NCBI RefSeq assembly: GCF_006782915.1
Contig: NZ_VCNP01000019.1
Location: forward strand, 1-64,000
Reading direction: 5' to 3'
Origin: Streptomyces calvus
GTDB taxonomy: Bacteria > Actinomycetota > Actinomycetes > Streptomycetales > Streptomycetaceae
Length of the DNA: 64,000 bases
Positions 39,005 to 47,472 of this stretch are shown here, in pieces. Under the pieces are notes generated by a model. The model saw only the letters and a program-made list of their open reading frames with translations. It was not told the DNA's origin and searched no databases. The position numbers were made by a program, and so were the translations under genes. Position 1 is the stretch's first letter; every line of letters starts with the position of its first letter.

Positions 39005-40699
39005 TCAGCCGGCCGCCGGACCGTTCTCGTCGAGGATCTTCCGGTACCAGTCGCGCAGTTCGTCCCCGCCCTTGCTCTTCCAGTCGGAGACGGCCTGCTG
39101 CATGTCGGCGATCTTCTTGCGGCCGCGGACGACGTCGTCCTCCAGCTGCTCGAAGTCGTTGGAGAGGTTGGTGTAGCGGGCCGGCTCGGTGATCTGCATG
39201 CCGTAGAAGGACGGCTTCCTGGTGAAGGCGCCCATCCGCTGCTGCCACTCCACCTGGCCCTTGGCGACCTCGGGGAAGTCGGGGTGGGCGATGGTCGCGG
39301 CGGGGCTCGCGATCATCACGTAGGCGTTCATCACGTCGATGTTGCCCTGGTCGGTCTTGGTGGGCACGCCGTCCTTGACGGTGTAGTGGGTGCCCTCGAC
39401 GCCGTAGTTGGTGGCCATGTACTCCTTGGTGCCGTACGGCGCGGCGGTGACGTTGGCGACGGCCAGCACGTCGCGGATCACGGCCTCGGACGCCTTCTTG
39501 TTGACGAAGGCGAAGATGCTCGCCGGGTTCTGCGCCCACAGCGCGGGGTCGCCGCCGTCGTGCCCGAAGAAGTCCATGCCCCAGATCTTGAACTCGGGGT
39601 TCTGGGTGGCCTGCTCGGCGGTGCGGCTCCACCACTGGGAGATGTCCTGGTTGTAGATGAGGAACTCACCGGCGGCGAACTTGGGGCCGGGATCGGCGGC
39701 GTTGCTCTTGCCCAGCTCGGCGTCGGGGTGCACGACGCCGGCGGCGAACAGCTTGCGCGTCCACTCCAGGGCCTCGAGGTACTCGTCGGTCTCGATGCGG
39801 TGGATCAGCTTGCCGTCGACCTCGTTCCAGCCGAGGGACTTCTCGTTGCCGGAGAGCACACCGAAGGCGTTGAAGGCGGTCCACTTCATGTCCAGGCAGG
39901 CCCAGCGCTTGGCCCTGGCGTTGGTGGCGTCCTTGGCCAGTGCCATGAACTCGTCGCACGAGCGCGGGACTTCGTAGCCCTCCTTCTCGAAGACGTCCTG
40001 GCGGTACAGCGGCACGATGCCGGACACGTACGAGGACGGCATCGGCAGGCCGCGCAGCTTGCCACCGAAGATGGACCGCTGCCAGGCGTCGGTGGGGATC
40101 GCCGCGAGGTTCGGGTAGTCCTTGACGGCGTCGCCGGACAGGTACGGGCCGAGGTCGGCGAACTTGCCGATGACGGCGCTGGGGATCCTGCCCGTCATGT
40201 TCCAGCCGGGCACGACCACCACGTCGGGCACCTCGCTGGAGGCGAGGACCGCGCCGAGCTTCTGGTCGTAGGTGTTGCCGTCCTGGTTCTGCCAGACCAC
40301 GTCGACGCCGATGAGATCGTTCATCGCCTTGTAGTAGGCGTTGCCGTCCTTGGGCGGGGAGCCCCAGAACGGCGACATGACGGTGACCTTGTTCCCCTTG
40401 CCGAGCTTCTTCGGCACCGACGTCTTCAGGTCCGCCAGGTCGAGCTTGCCGGTGAAGCCGACCGCGGAGCCGTTCCTGCTGGGGATGTCGGGCGTGACCA
40501 CGTTGCTCGCCACGTACGCCGGGAGGATCTTCTCGGCGTCCTTGCCCGAGGTGGTGCCGTCCCGCGAACCTCCGTCGGATCCCCCGCACGCGGCGAGCAG
40601 CGGCATCCCTCCGGCCACCGCTGCGGTGGCGACCGCCGAGGAGGCGAGGAAGCTTCTCCGGCTCGGTCCGGAGGAGGCGGGGGCGGCGTTCGGCGTCAT
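39005..40699 (-). CDS. Oligosaccharide-binding lipoprotein (LplA/YtcQ type)
   Basis: 564 residues from ATG 40699. Twin-arginine signal S-R-R-S-F-L-A-S (Arg14-Arg15) with lipobox L-L-A-A-C at Cys38, so exported folded and lipid-anchored. The mature part is the large (about 525-residue) solute-binding fold of the LplA/YtcQ group, with blocks WGSPPKDGNAYYKAMNDLIG, DVVVVPGW and GLPMPSSYV. It is first in the importer operon; its start is 127 bp from the operator at 40826. Specificity is inferred from the linked GH74/GH12 genes. Confidence 0.93.
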   Translation of the reverse strand: MTPNAAPASSGPSRRSFLASSAVATAAVAGGMPLLAACGGSDGGSRDGTTSGKDAEKILPAYVASNVVTPDIPSRNGSAVGFTGKLDLADLKTSVPKKLGKGNKVTVMSPFWGSPPKDGNAYYKAMNDLIGVDVVWQNQDGNTYDQKLGAVLASSEVPDVVVVPGWNMTGRIPSAVIGKFADLGPYLSGDAVKDYPNLAAIPTDAWQRSIFGGKLRGLPMPSSYVSGIVPLYRQDVFEKEGYEVPRSCDEFMALAKDATNARAKRWACLDMKWTAFNAFGVLSGNEKSLGWNEVDGKLIHRIETDEYLEALEWTRKLFAAGVVHPDAELGKSNAADPGPKFAAGEFLIYNQDISQWWSRTAEQATQNPEFKIWGMDFFGHDGGDPALWAQNPASIFAFVNKKASEAVIRDVLAVANVTAAPYGTKEYMATNYGVEGTHYTVKDGVPTKTDQGNIDVMNAYVMIASPAATIAHPDFPEVAKGQVEWQQRMGAFTRKPSFYGMQITEPARYTNLSNDFEQLEDDVVRGRKKIADMQQAVSDWKSKGGDELRDWYRKILDENGPAAG

Positions 40700-40825
40700 T
40701 GCGTCAACCCTTCATGGCGCACCGGGACACCCGGCGGTGGCCGTCGGCTGCGGTGTCTTCAGTGGAACTGGCTGAGCCGAAGCGGGGGTTCGGCGGAGGA
40801 TGCGCCGCTGGGGCGGACCTCGCAG

Positions 40826-40839
40826 TCGAAGCGCTTCGA
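40826..40839. promoter_or_regulatory. LacI-family operator, site 3
   Basis: TCGAAGCGCTTCGA, identical to site 1, 126 bp upstream of the start of the binding-protein gene. Confidence 0.85.
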
Positions 40840-41007
40840 AGTTGCTGCGAGGTTAAGTGAACGCCCAGGGGCACACAAGGGTCGCACCCAAGATTCCTCG
40901 GATGTATGCGCGCTTTCCCCGCCCCACCGGCACCCGGCCCCGGCAGCGGAGACGTCCGATCCGATGCCCACACGTCCCTTGACACCCGACCCCGCTCCAG
41001 CCGAGCA

Positions 41008-41021
41008 TCGAAGCGCTTCGA
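41008..41021. promoter_or_regulatory. LacI-family operator, site 4
   Basis: TCGAAGCGCTTCGA, identical to site 1, 36 bp upstream of the GH3 GTG start; it is followed by a half-site-like AAAGCGC. Confidence 0.85.
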
Positions 41022-41057
41022 AAGCGCGTCGCCGCTCCATCCCGAGGGGATCCCCAC

Positions 41058-43901
41058 GTGACCGCACACCCGCCGCCACCGCCGCCTTTCCGCGACCCGG
41101 ACCTGCCGTTCGCGAAGCGCGTCGACGACCTTCTGTCGCGGCTCACCCTCGACGAGAAGATCGGATTTCTGCACCAGTTCGCGCCGGCCGTCGAGCGGCT
41201 CGGCGTGGCCGCCTTCCGCACCGGCCAGGAGGCGCTGCACGGTGTCGCCTGGATGGGCCCGGCGACGGTGTTCCCGCAGGCCGTCGGCCTGGGCGCGACC
41301 TGGAACGAGGAACTGGTGCGCCGGGTCGGCGAGGCGGTGTCCCGGGAGGCCCGCGCGATGCGCGCCCGGGACGAGCGCGTCGGCCTCAACGTCTGGTCGC
41401 CGACGGTGAACCTGCTGCGCCACCCACTGTGGGGCCGCAACGAGGAGGGCTACTCGGAGGACCCGCGGCTCACCTCCGCGATCGCCACCGCCTACACGCG
41501 CGGGCTGCGCGGCGACCATCCGGTGTACTGGCGCACCGCGCCCGTCCTCAAGCACTGGCTGGCGCACAACAACGAGACGGACCGCGACACCACCTCCAGC
41601 TCGGTCCGCCCGCGCGTGCTGCACGAGTACGACCTGCGCGCCTTCCACGCCACCGTCGAGGCGGGCGCGACGGCCGGGGTGATGCCGGCGTACAACCTGG
41701 TCAACGGCCGCCCGAACCACGTCTCGCCGTATCTGGCCGAGCAGTTGCGGACCTGGACCGAAGAGGACCTGCTGGTCTGCTCGGACGCGGGCGCGCCGTC
41801 CAACCTGGTCGACTCCGAGCACTACTTCGACACGCACGAGGAGGCCGTCGCGGCGGCCCTGCGGGCCGGCGTCGACAGCTTCACCGACCACGGCACCGAC
41901 AGCTCGAAGACCACCACACGGCTCGCGGGCGCCCTGGCGCGGGGCCTGCTGACCGAGGCCGACATCGACACGGCCGTCCGCCGCCAGCTCTCGGTGCGCT
42001 TCCGGCTCGGGGAGTTCGACCCGGACGCCGACCCGCACGCCGGTGAGCGGGCCTTCGACACCCCGGAGCACCGGGCGCTCGCGCGGGAGGCGGCCGAGCA
42101 GGCGATCGTCCTGCTCGAGAACGACGGCCTGCTGCCGCTGGCCCCGGACACCCGGATCGCGGTGGTCGGGCTGCTCGCCGACGAGTGCAAGCTCGACTGG
42201 TACAGCGGCACCCTCATCCACCGCACCACCCCGCTGGAGGGCATCCGCGAGCGGTTCGGCGCCGAGCGCGTGGAGTTCGCCGAGGGCGTGGACCGCGTGC
42301 TGCTGAAGACGTCCGCCGGTACGTTCCTGCGCGTGCCGCCCGCGCCCGCGGCGGCCGAGCCGGCGCGCGGCGCCGAGGCCGCCCTCGACCCGGCGCTGCT
42401 GGCGGGCCGCACCGACCTGCCGCCGCTCACCACCGGGGCGGAGGGCACCGAACTGGCCCTGGCCGACTGGGGCGAGGGCCTGCTCACGCTGCGCGCACCC
42501 GACGGCCGCTACCTGTCGGTCGCCGAGGACGGCCGTGTCCGCGCCTCCGCCGACCAGCCGGGCGGCTGGATCGTGCAGGAGACGTTCCGGCTGGAACCGC
42601 ACGGGGACGGCCACCTCCTCCGGCACGTGGGAACGGGACGCCATGTGCAGGTCGCCGCCGACGGGGTGAAGGTTGCCGAGGAGGACCCCGAGGTCTTCGA
42701 GCTGGTCGTCGTCGAGCGCGGGGAGGAGGCGGTGGCGCGGGCCGCCGCCCGGGCCGACGTCGTCGTGGTCGTGGCGGGCAACGACCCGCACATCAACGGG
42801 CGCGAGACCGAGGACCGCACCACGCTGCGGCTGCCCGCCCAGCAGGAACTGCTGCTGCGCGCCGCCCGCGCCGCCAACCCCGGCACGGTGCTGGCGCTGG
42901 TCTCCGCCTACCCGTACGCGGTCGACCCGGCGGACCTGCCGGCCGTGCTGTGGACGGCGCACGGCGGCCAGGCCGCGGGCACCGCGCTGGCCCGGGTGCT
43001 CGCGGGCGACGTCTCACCCGCCGGCCGGCTGCCGCAGACCTGGTACGCCGACGACGCCGACCTGCCCGACCTGCTGGACTACGACGTGATCGGCAGCCGT
43101 CAGACGTACCTGTACTTCGAGGGCACACCGCTGTACCCGTTCGGGCACGGCAGGTCCTACGCGTCCTTCGCCTACGGCGACCTGACCGCCCGGGTGTCCG
43201 GCGCGGCGGTGCTGGTCCGGTTCACCGTCACCAACACCGGTGAGGTCACGGCGGACGAGGTGCCGCAGCTCTACGTCCGGGCCGTCGACCCGTCGGTCCC
43301 GCGGCCGCGCCGCGAGCTGGTGGCGCACCGGCGGGTGCCGCTGGCGCCCGGACGGACGGCGGAGCTGTCGTTCGAACTGCCGCTGTCCGCGTTCGCGTTC
43401 TGGGACGTGGCGCTCGGCCGGTGGCGGGTGGAGCCGGGCCCGTACGAACTGCTGGCCGGCGCCTCCAGCGAGGACGTGCGGCTGCGGGCCACCGTGACGC
43501 TGGACGGCGAGCCGGCCGCGGCCCGTCCGCTGCGGGAACGCGGCCTGGACACCGCCGACTACGACGAGCAGAGCGGCACCGGGATCGTCGACCGGGACAG
43601 GACGTCCGGCGACGCGGTCACCGCGGTGTCCGGCGGGGACGGCGAACTGCTCTTCCGCCGCTGCGACTTCGGCGACGGCGTGCGGGAGGTGAGCGTGGAG
43701 GTGTCCGGCGAGGGGTCGGTGGAGCTGTCCCTGGACGGCGGCCCGGCACTCGCCTCGCTGTCGCCGCGGACGCCCACCGCGGGCCCGTACGACTACGTGA
43801 CGCTCACCGCGCCCGTCACCGCCGCCGTGGACGGCGTGCACGACGTGCGCCTGCGGCTGCGCGGCCCGCTGCGGGTCGCGCGGGTCGGCTTCTCCGGTTG
43901 A
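41058..43901 (+). CDS. GH3 beta-glycosidase with inserted beta-trefoil and C-terminal CBM6-like domain
   Basis: 947 residues from GTG 41058; no signal peptide, so cytosolic. Residues 15-330 form the GH3 barrel: E-E-G-Y-S-E-D-P, the K-H motif in V-L-K-H-W-L-A-H-N-N-E and nucleophile Asp243 in V-C-S-D-A-G-A. The second GH3 domain starts near 345 (EQAIVLLENDGLLPLA) and is interrupted at about 411-552 by a fascin/ricin-like beta-trefoil (repeated L-R-A-P-D-G-R-Y-L-S-V and L-R-H-V-G-T-G-R-H-V-Q-V units); it resumes with G-R-E-T-E-D-R-T-T-L-R-L-P, which holds the acid/base region. An Fn3-like domain and a CBM6-like end (about 810-947) follow. Likely beta-glucosidase or beta-xylosidase on imported oligosaccharides. 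Divergent from the importer operon. Confidence 0.9.
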   Translation: MTAHPPPPPPFRDPDLPFAKRVDDLLSRLTLDEKIGFLHQFAPAVERLGVAAFRTGQEALHGVAWMGPATVFPQAVGLGATWNEELVRRVGEAVSREARAMRARDERVGLNVWSPTVNLLRHPLWGRNEEGYSEDPRLTSAIATAYTRGLRGDHPVYWRTAPVLKHWLAHNNETDRDTTSSSVRPRVLHEYDLRAFHATVEAGATAGVMPAYNLVNGRPNHVSPYLAEQLRTWTEEDLLVCSDAGAPSNLVDSEHYFDTHEEAVAAALRAGVDSFTDHGTDSSKTTTRLAGALARGLLTEADIDTAVRRQLSVRFRLGEFDPDADPHAGERAFDTPEHRALAREAAEQAIVLLENDGLLPLAPDTRIAVVGLLADECKLDWYSGTLIHRTTPLEGIRERFGAERVEFAEGVDRVLLKTSAGTFLRVPPAPAAAEPARGAEAALDPALLAGRTDLPPLTTGAEGTELALADWGEGLLTLRAPDGRYLSVAEDGRVRASADQPGGWIVQETFRLEPHGDGHLLRHVGTGRHVQVAADGVKVAEEDPEVFELVVVERGEEAVARAAARADVVVVVAGNDPHINGRETEDRTTLRLPAQQELLLRAARAANPGTVLALVSAYPYAVDPADLPAVLWTAHGGQAAGTALARVLAGDVSPAGRLPQTWYADDADLPDLLDYDVIGSRQTYLYFEGTPLYPFGHGRSYASFAYGDLTARVSGAAVLVRFTVTNTGEVTADEVPQLYVRAVDPSVPRPRRELVAHRRVPLAPGRTAELSFELPLSAFAFWDVALGRWRVEPGPYELLAGASSEDVRLRATVTLDGEPAAARPLRERGLDTADYDEQSGTGIVDRDRTSGDAVTAVSGGDGELLFRRCDFGDGVREVSVEVSGEGSVELSLDGGPALASLSPRTPTAGPYDYVTLTAPVTAAVDGVHDVRLRLRGPLRVARVGFSG

Positions 43902-43925
43902 GGGTCCGGACGCGGCCGGCACGGC

Positions 43926-43965
43926 AAGGGGCCCGGCACCGGAAGGCATCGGTGCCGGGCCCCTT
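43926..43965. terminator. Bidirectional terminator between GH3 and aldehyde dehydrogenase
   Basis: Perfect 15-bp stem (43926-43940 with 43951-43965; arm AAGGGGCCCGGCACC), 10-nt loop. It lies 24 bp after the GH3 stop and 29 bp from the stop of the convergent dehydrogenase, and its arms end in short A/T pairs. Confidence 0.88.
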
Positions 43966-43994
43966 CGAGCCTAGATGAAAACGGTTCTCATCAG

Positions 43995-45440
43995 CTAGAG
44001 GGCGAGGCCGGTGAGGACCATCACACGCTCGTAGGTGTAGTCGTCCATCGCGAACCGGACGCCCTCGCGGCCCACACCGGACTGCTTGGCACCGCCGTAC
44101 GGCATCTGGTCGGCCCGGTAGGAGGGCACGTCTCCGATGACCACGCCGCCGACCTCCAGGGCGCGGTGGGCCCGGAAGGCGGTCTGCAGGTCGTGCGTGA
44201 AGACGCCTGCCTGGAGGCCGTACTTGGAGTCGTTGACGGCGGCGAAGGCCTCGGCCTCGCCGTCCACCTTCTGCACGGTGAGCACCGGCCCGAAGACCTC
44301 CTCGCAGGAGATCGTCACCCCGGCCGGCACGTCGGTGAGCACGGTCGGCGCGTAGGAGGCGCCGTCGCGCTTGCCGCCGGTGAGGAGGGTGGCGCCGGCG
44401 TCGACGGCCTCCTGCACCCACGCCTCGACGCGCTGCGCGGCGGCCTCGCTCACCAGCGGGCCGACGTCGGTCGCGTCGTCGGCCGGGTCGCCGGTGACCT
44501 GCGCCTCGACGGCGGCGACGATGCGCGGCAGCAGCCGGTCGTACACGGAGGCGTCGGCGATCACGCGCTGCACGGAGATGCAGGACTGGCCGCCCTGGTA
44601 GTTGGAGAAGGTCGCGATGCGCTGCGCGGCCCGGTCCAGGTCCTCCTCGCTCGCCCAGTCGGCGAGGACGACGGCCGCGCCGTTGCCGCCGAGTTCCAGG
44701 GTGCAGTGCTTGCGCGGCACCGAGTCCATGATCGCGTAGCCGACCTGCTCCGAGCCGGTGAAGGAGATCACCGGCAGCCGCTCGTCCTGGACGAGGGCGG
44801 GCATGCGGTCGTTGGGGACCGGGAGGATGCTCCAGGAGCCGGCGGGCAGGTCCGTCCCGGCGAGCAGCTCACCGAGGAGCAGCCCGGAGAGCGGGGTGGC
44901 GGGCGCCGGCTTCAGGATGATCGGGACACCGGCGGCGATCGCCGGGGCGATCTTGTGGGCGCACAGGTTCAGCGGGAAGTTGAACGGCGCGATGCCGAGC
45001 ACGACGCCCTTGGGGAAGCGGCGGGTCACGGCGAGCCGGCCCTGGCCGCCCGCGTCGGTGTCGAGCCGCTGGGCCTCGCCGCCGTTGAAGCGGCGGGCCT
45101 CCTCGGACGCGAAGCGGAACACGGAGACGGCACGGCCGACCTCGCCGCGGGCCCACTTCATCGGCTTGCCGTTCTCGGCGGAGATCAGGCGGGCGATCTC
45201 CTCCGTGCGCTCGGCGAGCTGCCGGCTGACGTGGTCCAGGGCGGCGGCGCGGACGTGGGCGGGGGTGGCGGCGAAGTCCTCGCGGACGGCGTGGGCGGCG
45301 GAGACGGCCTCTTCGATCTGGGCGTCGGTCGGGACGCTCACGGTGCCGACGGTGCGGCCGTCCCAGGGCGAGGTGACGTCGAAGGCCGTCTCGCCGGTGG
45401 CCTGGCGGCCGGCGAGCCAGAAGGCGTGGGTGGAAGTCAT
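43995..45440 (-). CDS. Aldehyde dehydrogenase, probable succinate-semialdehyde type
   Basis: 481 residues from ATG 45440. NAD(P)-dependent oxidation of an aldehyde to an acid. Cofactor blocks I-A-P-F-N-F-P-L-N and ISFTGSEQVGY, the conserved E-L-G-G-N-G and catalytic Cys near 286 (G-G-Q-S-C-I-S-V) are present; the C-terminal MPYGGAKQSGVGREG block is normal. Substrate inferred: it follows a PucR regulator and a gabT lies close by, so oxidation of succinate semialdehyde from GABA is plausible. Other semialdehydes are equally compatible with the motifs. Confidence 0.88.
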   Translation of the reverse strand: MTSTHAFWLAGRQATGETAFDVTSPWDGRTVGTVSVPTDAQIEEAVSAAHAVREDFAATPAHVRAAALDHVSRQLAERTEEIARLISAENGKPMKWARGEVGRAVSVFRFASEEARRFNGGEAQRLDTDAGGQGRLAVTRRFPKGVVLGIAPFNFPLNLCAHKIAPAIAAGVPIILKPAPATPLSGLLLGELLAGTDLPAGSWSILPVPNDRMPALVQDERLPVISFTGSEQVGYAIMDSVPRKHCTLELGGNGAAVVLADWASEEDLDRAAQRIATFSNYQGGQSCISVQRVIADASVYDRLLPRIVAAVEAQVTGDPADDATDVGPLVSEAAAQRVEAWVQEAVDAGATLLTGGKRDGASYAPTVLTDVPAGVTISCEEVFGPVLTVQKVDGEAEAFAAVNDSKYGLQAGVFTHDLQTAFRAHRALEVGGVVIGDVPSYRADQMPYGGAKQSGVGREGVRFAMDDYTYERVMVLTGLAL

Positions 45441-45753
45441 GTGGAGTCCCGGCCCTTCCGCGTTGGGATGTGTACGTGTGGGGTGCTGGGTCCACGGTAG
45501 GGCGGGGGCCGCGGGGTGGAGTTTGGCCGAGTTGTAGTGGCGGGGGTGCGGGGTTCGACGGATTGGCGGGGTGGGAGCGCGGGCGGGCCGAAGCCTCCTC
45601 GCGCCCCCCGGCCTCCTGCCCCGCTTCGGTGCGATACGGGCCTCGTCCGCGACCGCCGGGCGGCCGGAGCATCCTCCCGGTCCCCCAGGCCCCCCGGCCC
45701 TCCCGCTTCGGCCTGTACGGCCTCGCCGTCGCACGCCGGACGGGCCGACGGCG
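45441..45753. other. 313-bp gap between the PucR gene and the aldehyde dehydrogenase
   Basis: No gene seen. Holds copy 2 of the 26-nt dispersed repeat next to the PucR stop, a C-rich stretch, and by position the dehydrogenase promoter. No clear operator palindrome. Confidence 0.6.
45721..45746. repeat. 26-nt dispersed intergenic repeat, copy 2
   Basis: 23 of 26 bases match copy 1 at 21761-21786; the shared 3' core is ACGCCGGACGGGCC. It begins 7-8 bp past the stop of the PucR gene, the same offset as copy 1 has from ispG. Confidence 0.7.
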
Positions 45754-47340
45754 TCACTCGGACGACGTCGCCTTGAGGGCCAGCCACAGTTCCATGCGGA
45801 CGTCCGGGTCGTCCAGGGAGCGGCCGAGGATCTCCTCGACCCGGCGCATGCGGTAGCGCAGGGTGTGGCGGTGGACGCCCAGGTCGGCCGCGGCGGCGTC
45901 CCACTGGCCGTGCCGGGAGAGCCAGGCGCGCAGGGACGCGACCAGGTCGCCGCGCCCGGTCGCGTCGTGGTCGTGCAGGGCACGCAGCAGCCCGTCGGCG
46001 AACGCCCGGACCGCGTCGTCGGCGAGCAGCGGCAGGACGGAACCGGCGGCCATCCGCTCGTGCTCCACCAGCACCCTGCCGCGCCGCCAGGCCACCGAGA
46101 GCGCCTGTTCGGCCTGCTTGTAGGCGGCGGACGCGGCGATCGGCCCGGCCGGCGCGGACAGTCCGGCGACGAGTTCGTCCTCGTCGTTCCTGCGGCCCGC
46201 CGCCTCCCGGGCGGCGGCGTGGTCGCAGCAGGCGGCCACGGCGGCTCCGGAGTCGGCGGCCAGTACGACCAGCCGGTCGCCCTCCGGCACCACCAGCACC
46301 GCTTCGCCGGAGCGGGCGGCGGCGGATTCCACGGCCTCGGCGAGGGCGCCCAGCGCGTCGCCGTTGCGCTCGGCGCGGTCCCGGCCGGCGGAGGCCGCCG
46401 TGGTCTCGGCGACGACGACGCGGAAAGGAGCGTCGAGGAGTTCCCCGTAGAGGTCTCCGGCGACCGCGCGGGCGTGGTCCGGCTCCCCGGCGAGCAGCAT
46501 GCGCAGCACGGCCGCGCCGATGCGCTGCTCGGCGGCGTGCAGGGAGCGGGAGCGTTCGGTGGTCAGGGTGAGCAGGGCGACGGCGGAGTGCACGGCGTAG
46601 CGCTCGGCGGTGCCGAGGGCCGCGGCCGTGCCGACGGCGAGCGCCGCGCGGGGCCGGCGGCCGGTGCCCAGGGAGTGCAGCTCGACCCGGTCCTCGTCCT
46701 CGGGCCCGGCCACGACCGAGGAGGCGGGCGCGGGCCGCTCGCGCAGCCGCTGCACGTCCGGGACGATCCGCGCGGCGCGCCGGCCCGCCCACTCCGGCGC
46801 GGCGGCGACGACGGCGCCCGAGGCGTCGTACAGCGCGGCCCACCCGTCGACCTGCGAGGCGAGCGCGCCGAGCAGCCCGTCGGGCCCTTCGGTCAGCGCC
46901 TGCTTGGTGAGTTCCCGCTGCGCGGCGAAGCCCGCGGTCACCGCCCGGTACTGGTCGGCGGCGATGGCCGCGGACACGGCCTTGCTGATCGCCAGGAACG
47001 GGGTGCGGCGCGGCACCTCCAGCAGCGGCAGCCCTTCCTCGCGCGCCGCGTCGACGAGCGCGTCGGGGATGTCGTCGTAGTGGACGCCCACGGCGAAGCC
47101 GAGCCCGACGACTCCCGCGCCCGCCAGCCGCTTCACGTAGCGGCGCATCGCCTCCCGGTCCTCCGCGTCCAGCTTGAGCGCGGTGATCAGCAGCAGCTCG
47201 CCGCCCTCCATGTAGGGCACGGGGTCGGCGAGCTCGCTGGCGTGCGCCCAGCGGACGGGCACGTCGAGGTGGTCCTCGCCCGCGCGCACGGTCAGCTTGA
47301 GCGCGGAGTGGTGGACGAGCGAGGCGAGCGTCGGGGGCAT
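45754..47340 (-). CDS. PucR-family transcriptional regulator
   Basis: 528 residues. N-terminal PucR domain (M-P-P-T-L-A-S-L-V-H-H through GGELLLITALKLD, about 1-125), a central GGDEF-like/CdaR region, and a C-terminal PucR-type HTH (A-A-D-L-G-V-H-R-H-T-L-R-Y-R-M-R-R-V-E-E-I-L). PucR proteins respond to small nitrogen compounds and usually activate adjacent catabolic genes. The aldehyde dehydrogenase directly downstream on the same strand, and gabT a gene away, are the likely targets; this is inferred from position. Confidence 0.92.
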   Translation of the reverse strand: MPPTLASLVHHSALKLTVRAGEDHLDVPVRWAHASELADPVPYMEGGELLLITALKLDAEDREAMRRYVKRLAGAGVVGLGFAVGVHYDDIPDALVDAAREEGLPLLEVPRRTPFLAISKAVSAAIAADQYRAVTAGFAAQRELTKQALTEGPDGLLGALASQVDGWAALYDASGAVVAAAPEWAGRRAARIVPDVQRLRERPAPASSVVAGPEDEDRVELHSLGTGRRPRAALAVGTAAALGTAERYAVHSAVALLTLTTERSRSLHAAEQRIGAAVLRMLLAGEPDHARAVAGDLYGELLDAPFRVVVAETTAASAGRDRAERNGDALGALAEAVESAAARSGEAVLVVPEGDRLVVLAADSGAAVAACCDHAAAREAAGRRNDEDELVAGLSAPAGPIAASAAYKQAEQALSVAWRRGRVLVEHERMAAGSVLPLLADDAVRAFADGLLRALHDHDATGRGDLVASLRAWLSRHGQWDAAAADLGVHRHTLRYRMRRVEEILGRSLDDPDVRMELWLALKATSSE

Positions 47341-47472
47341 AGGGGCCTGGACCCTCCGGGTCTGCGGGAGGTGCGTGAGGAGGCTGTGATCCTTTGGCCG
47401 GAGCGTATGAACGGCCTGTGTCGATTCTGCCTCACTGTACGGTCCCCCGGTGCCCGGCCGGCCGGCTCGGGC

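Larger units (their letters stand above)
40700..41057. promoter_or_regulatory. Divergent control region, importer operon / GH3
   Basis: 358 bp without a gene, holding two perfect copies of the operator palindrome 182 bp apart (start to start). The first faces the importer operon, the second lies 36 bp before the GH3 start. Spacing of this size would allow looping; that is inference. I see no leader peptide or riboswitch. Confidence 0.8.

Noticed and set aside
37979..42046. 1355-residue open frame over the importer genes and GH3
   Set aside because: Runs antisense to the importer genes and out of frame in GH3; no recognisable domain.
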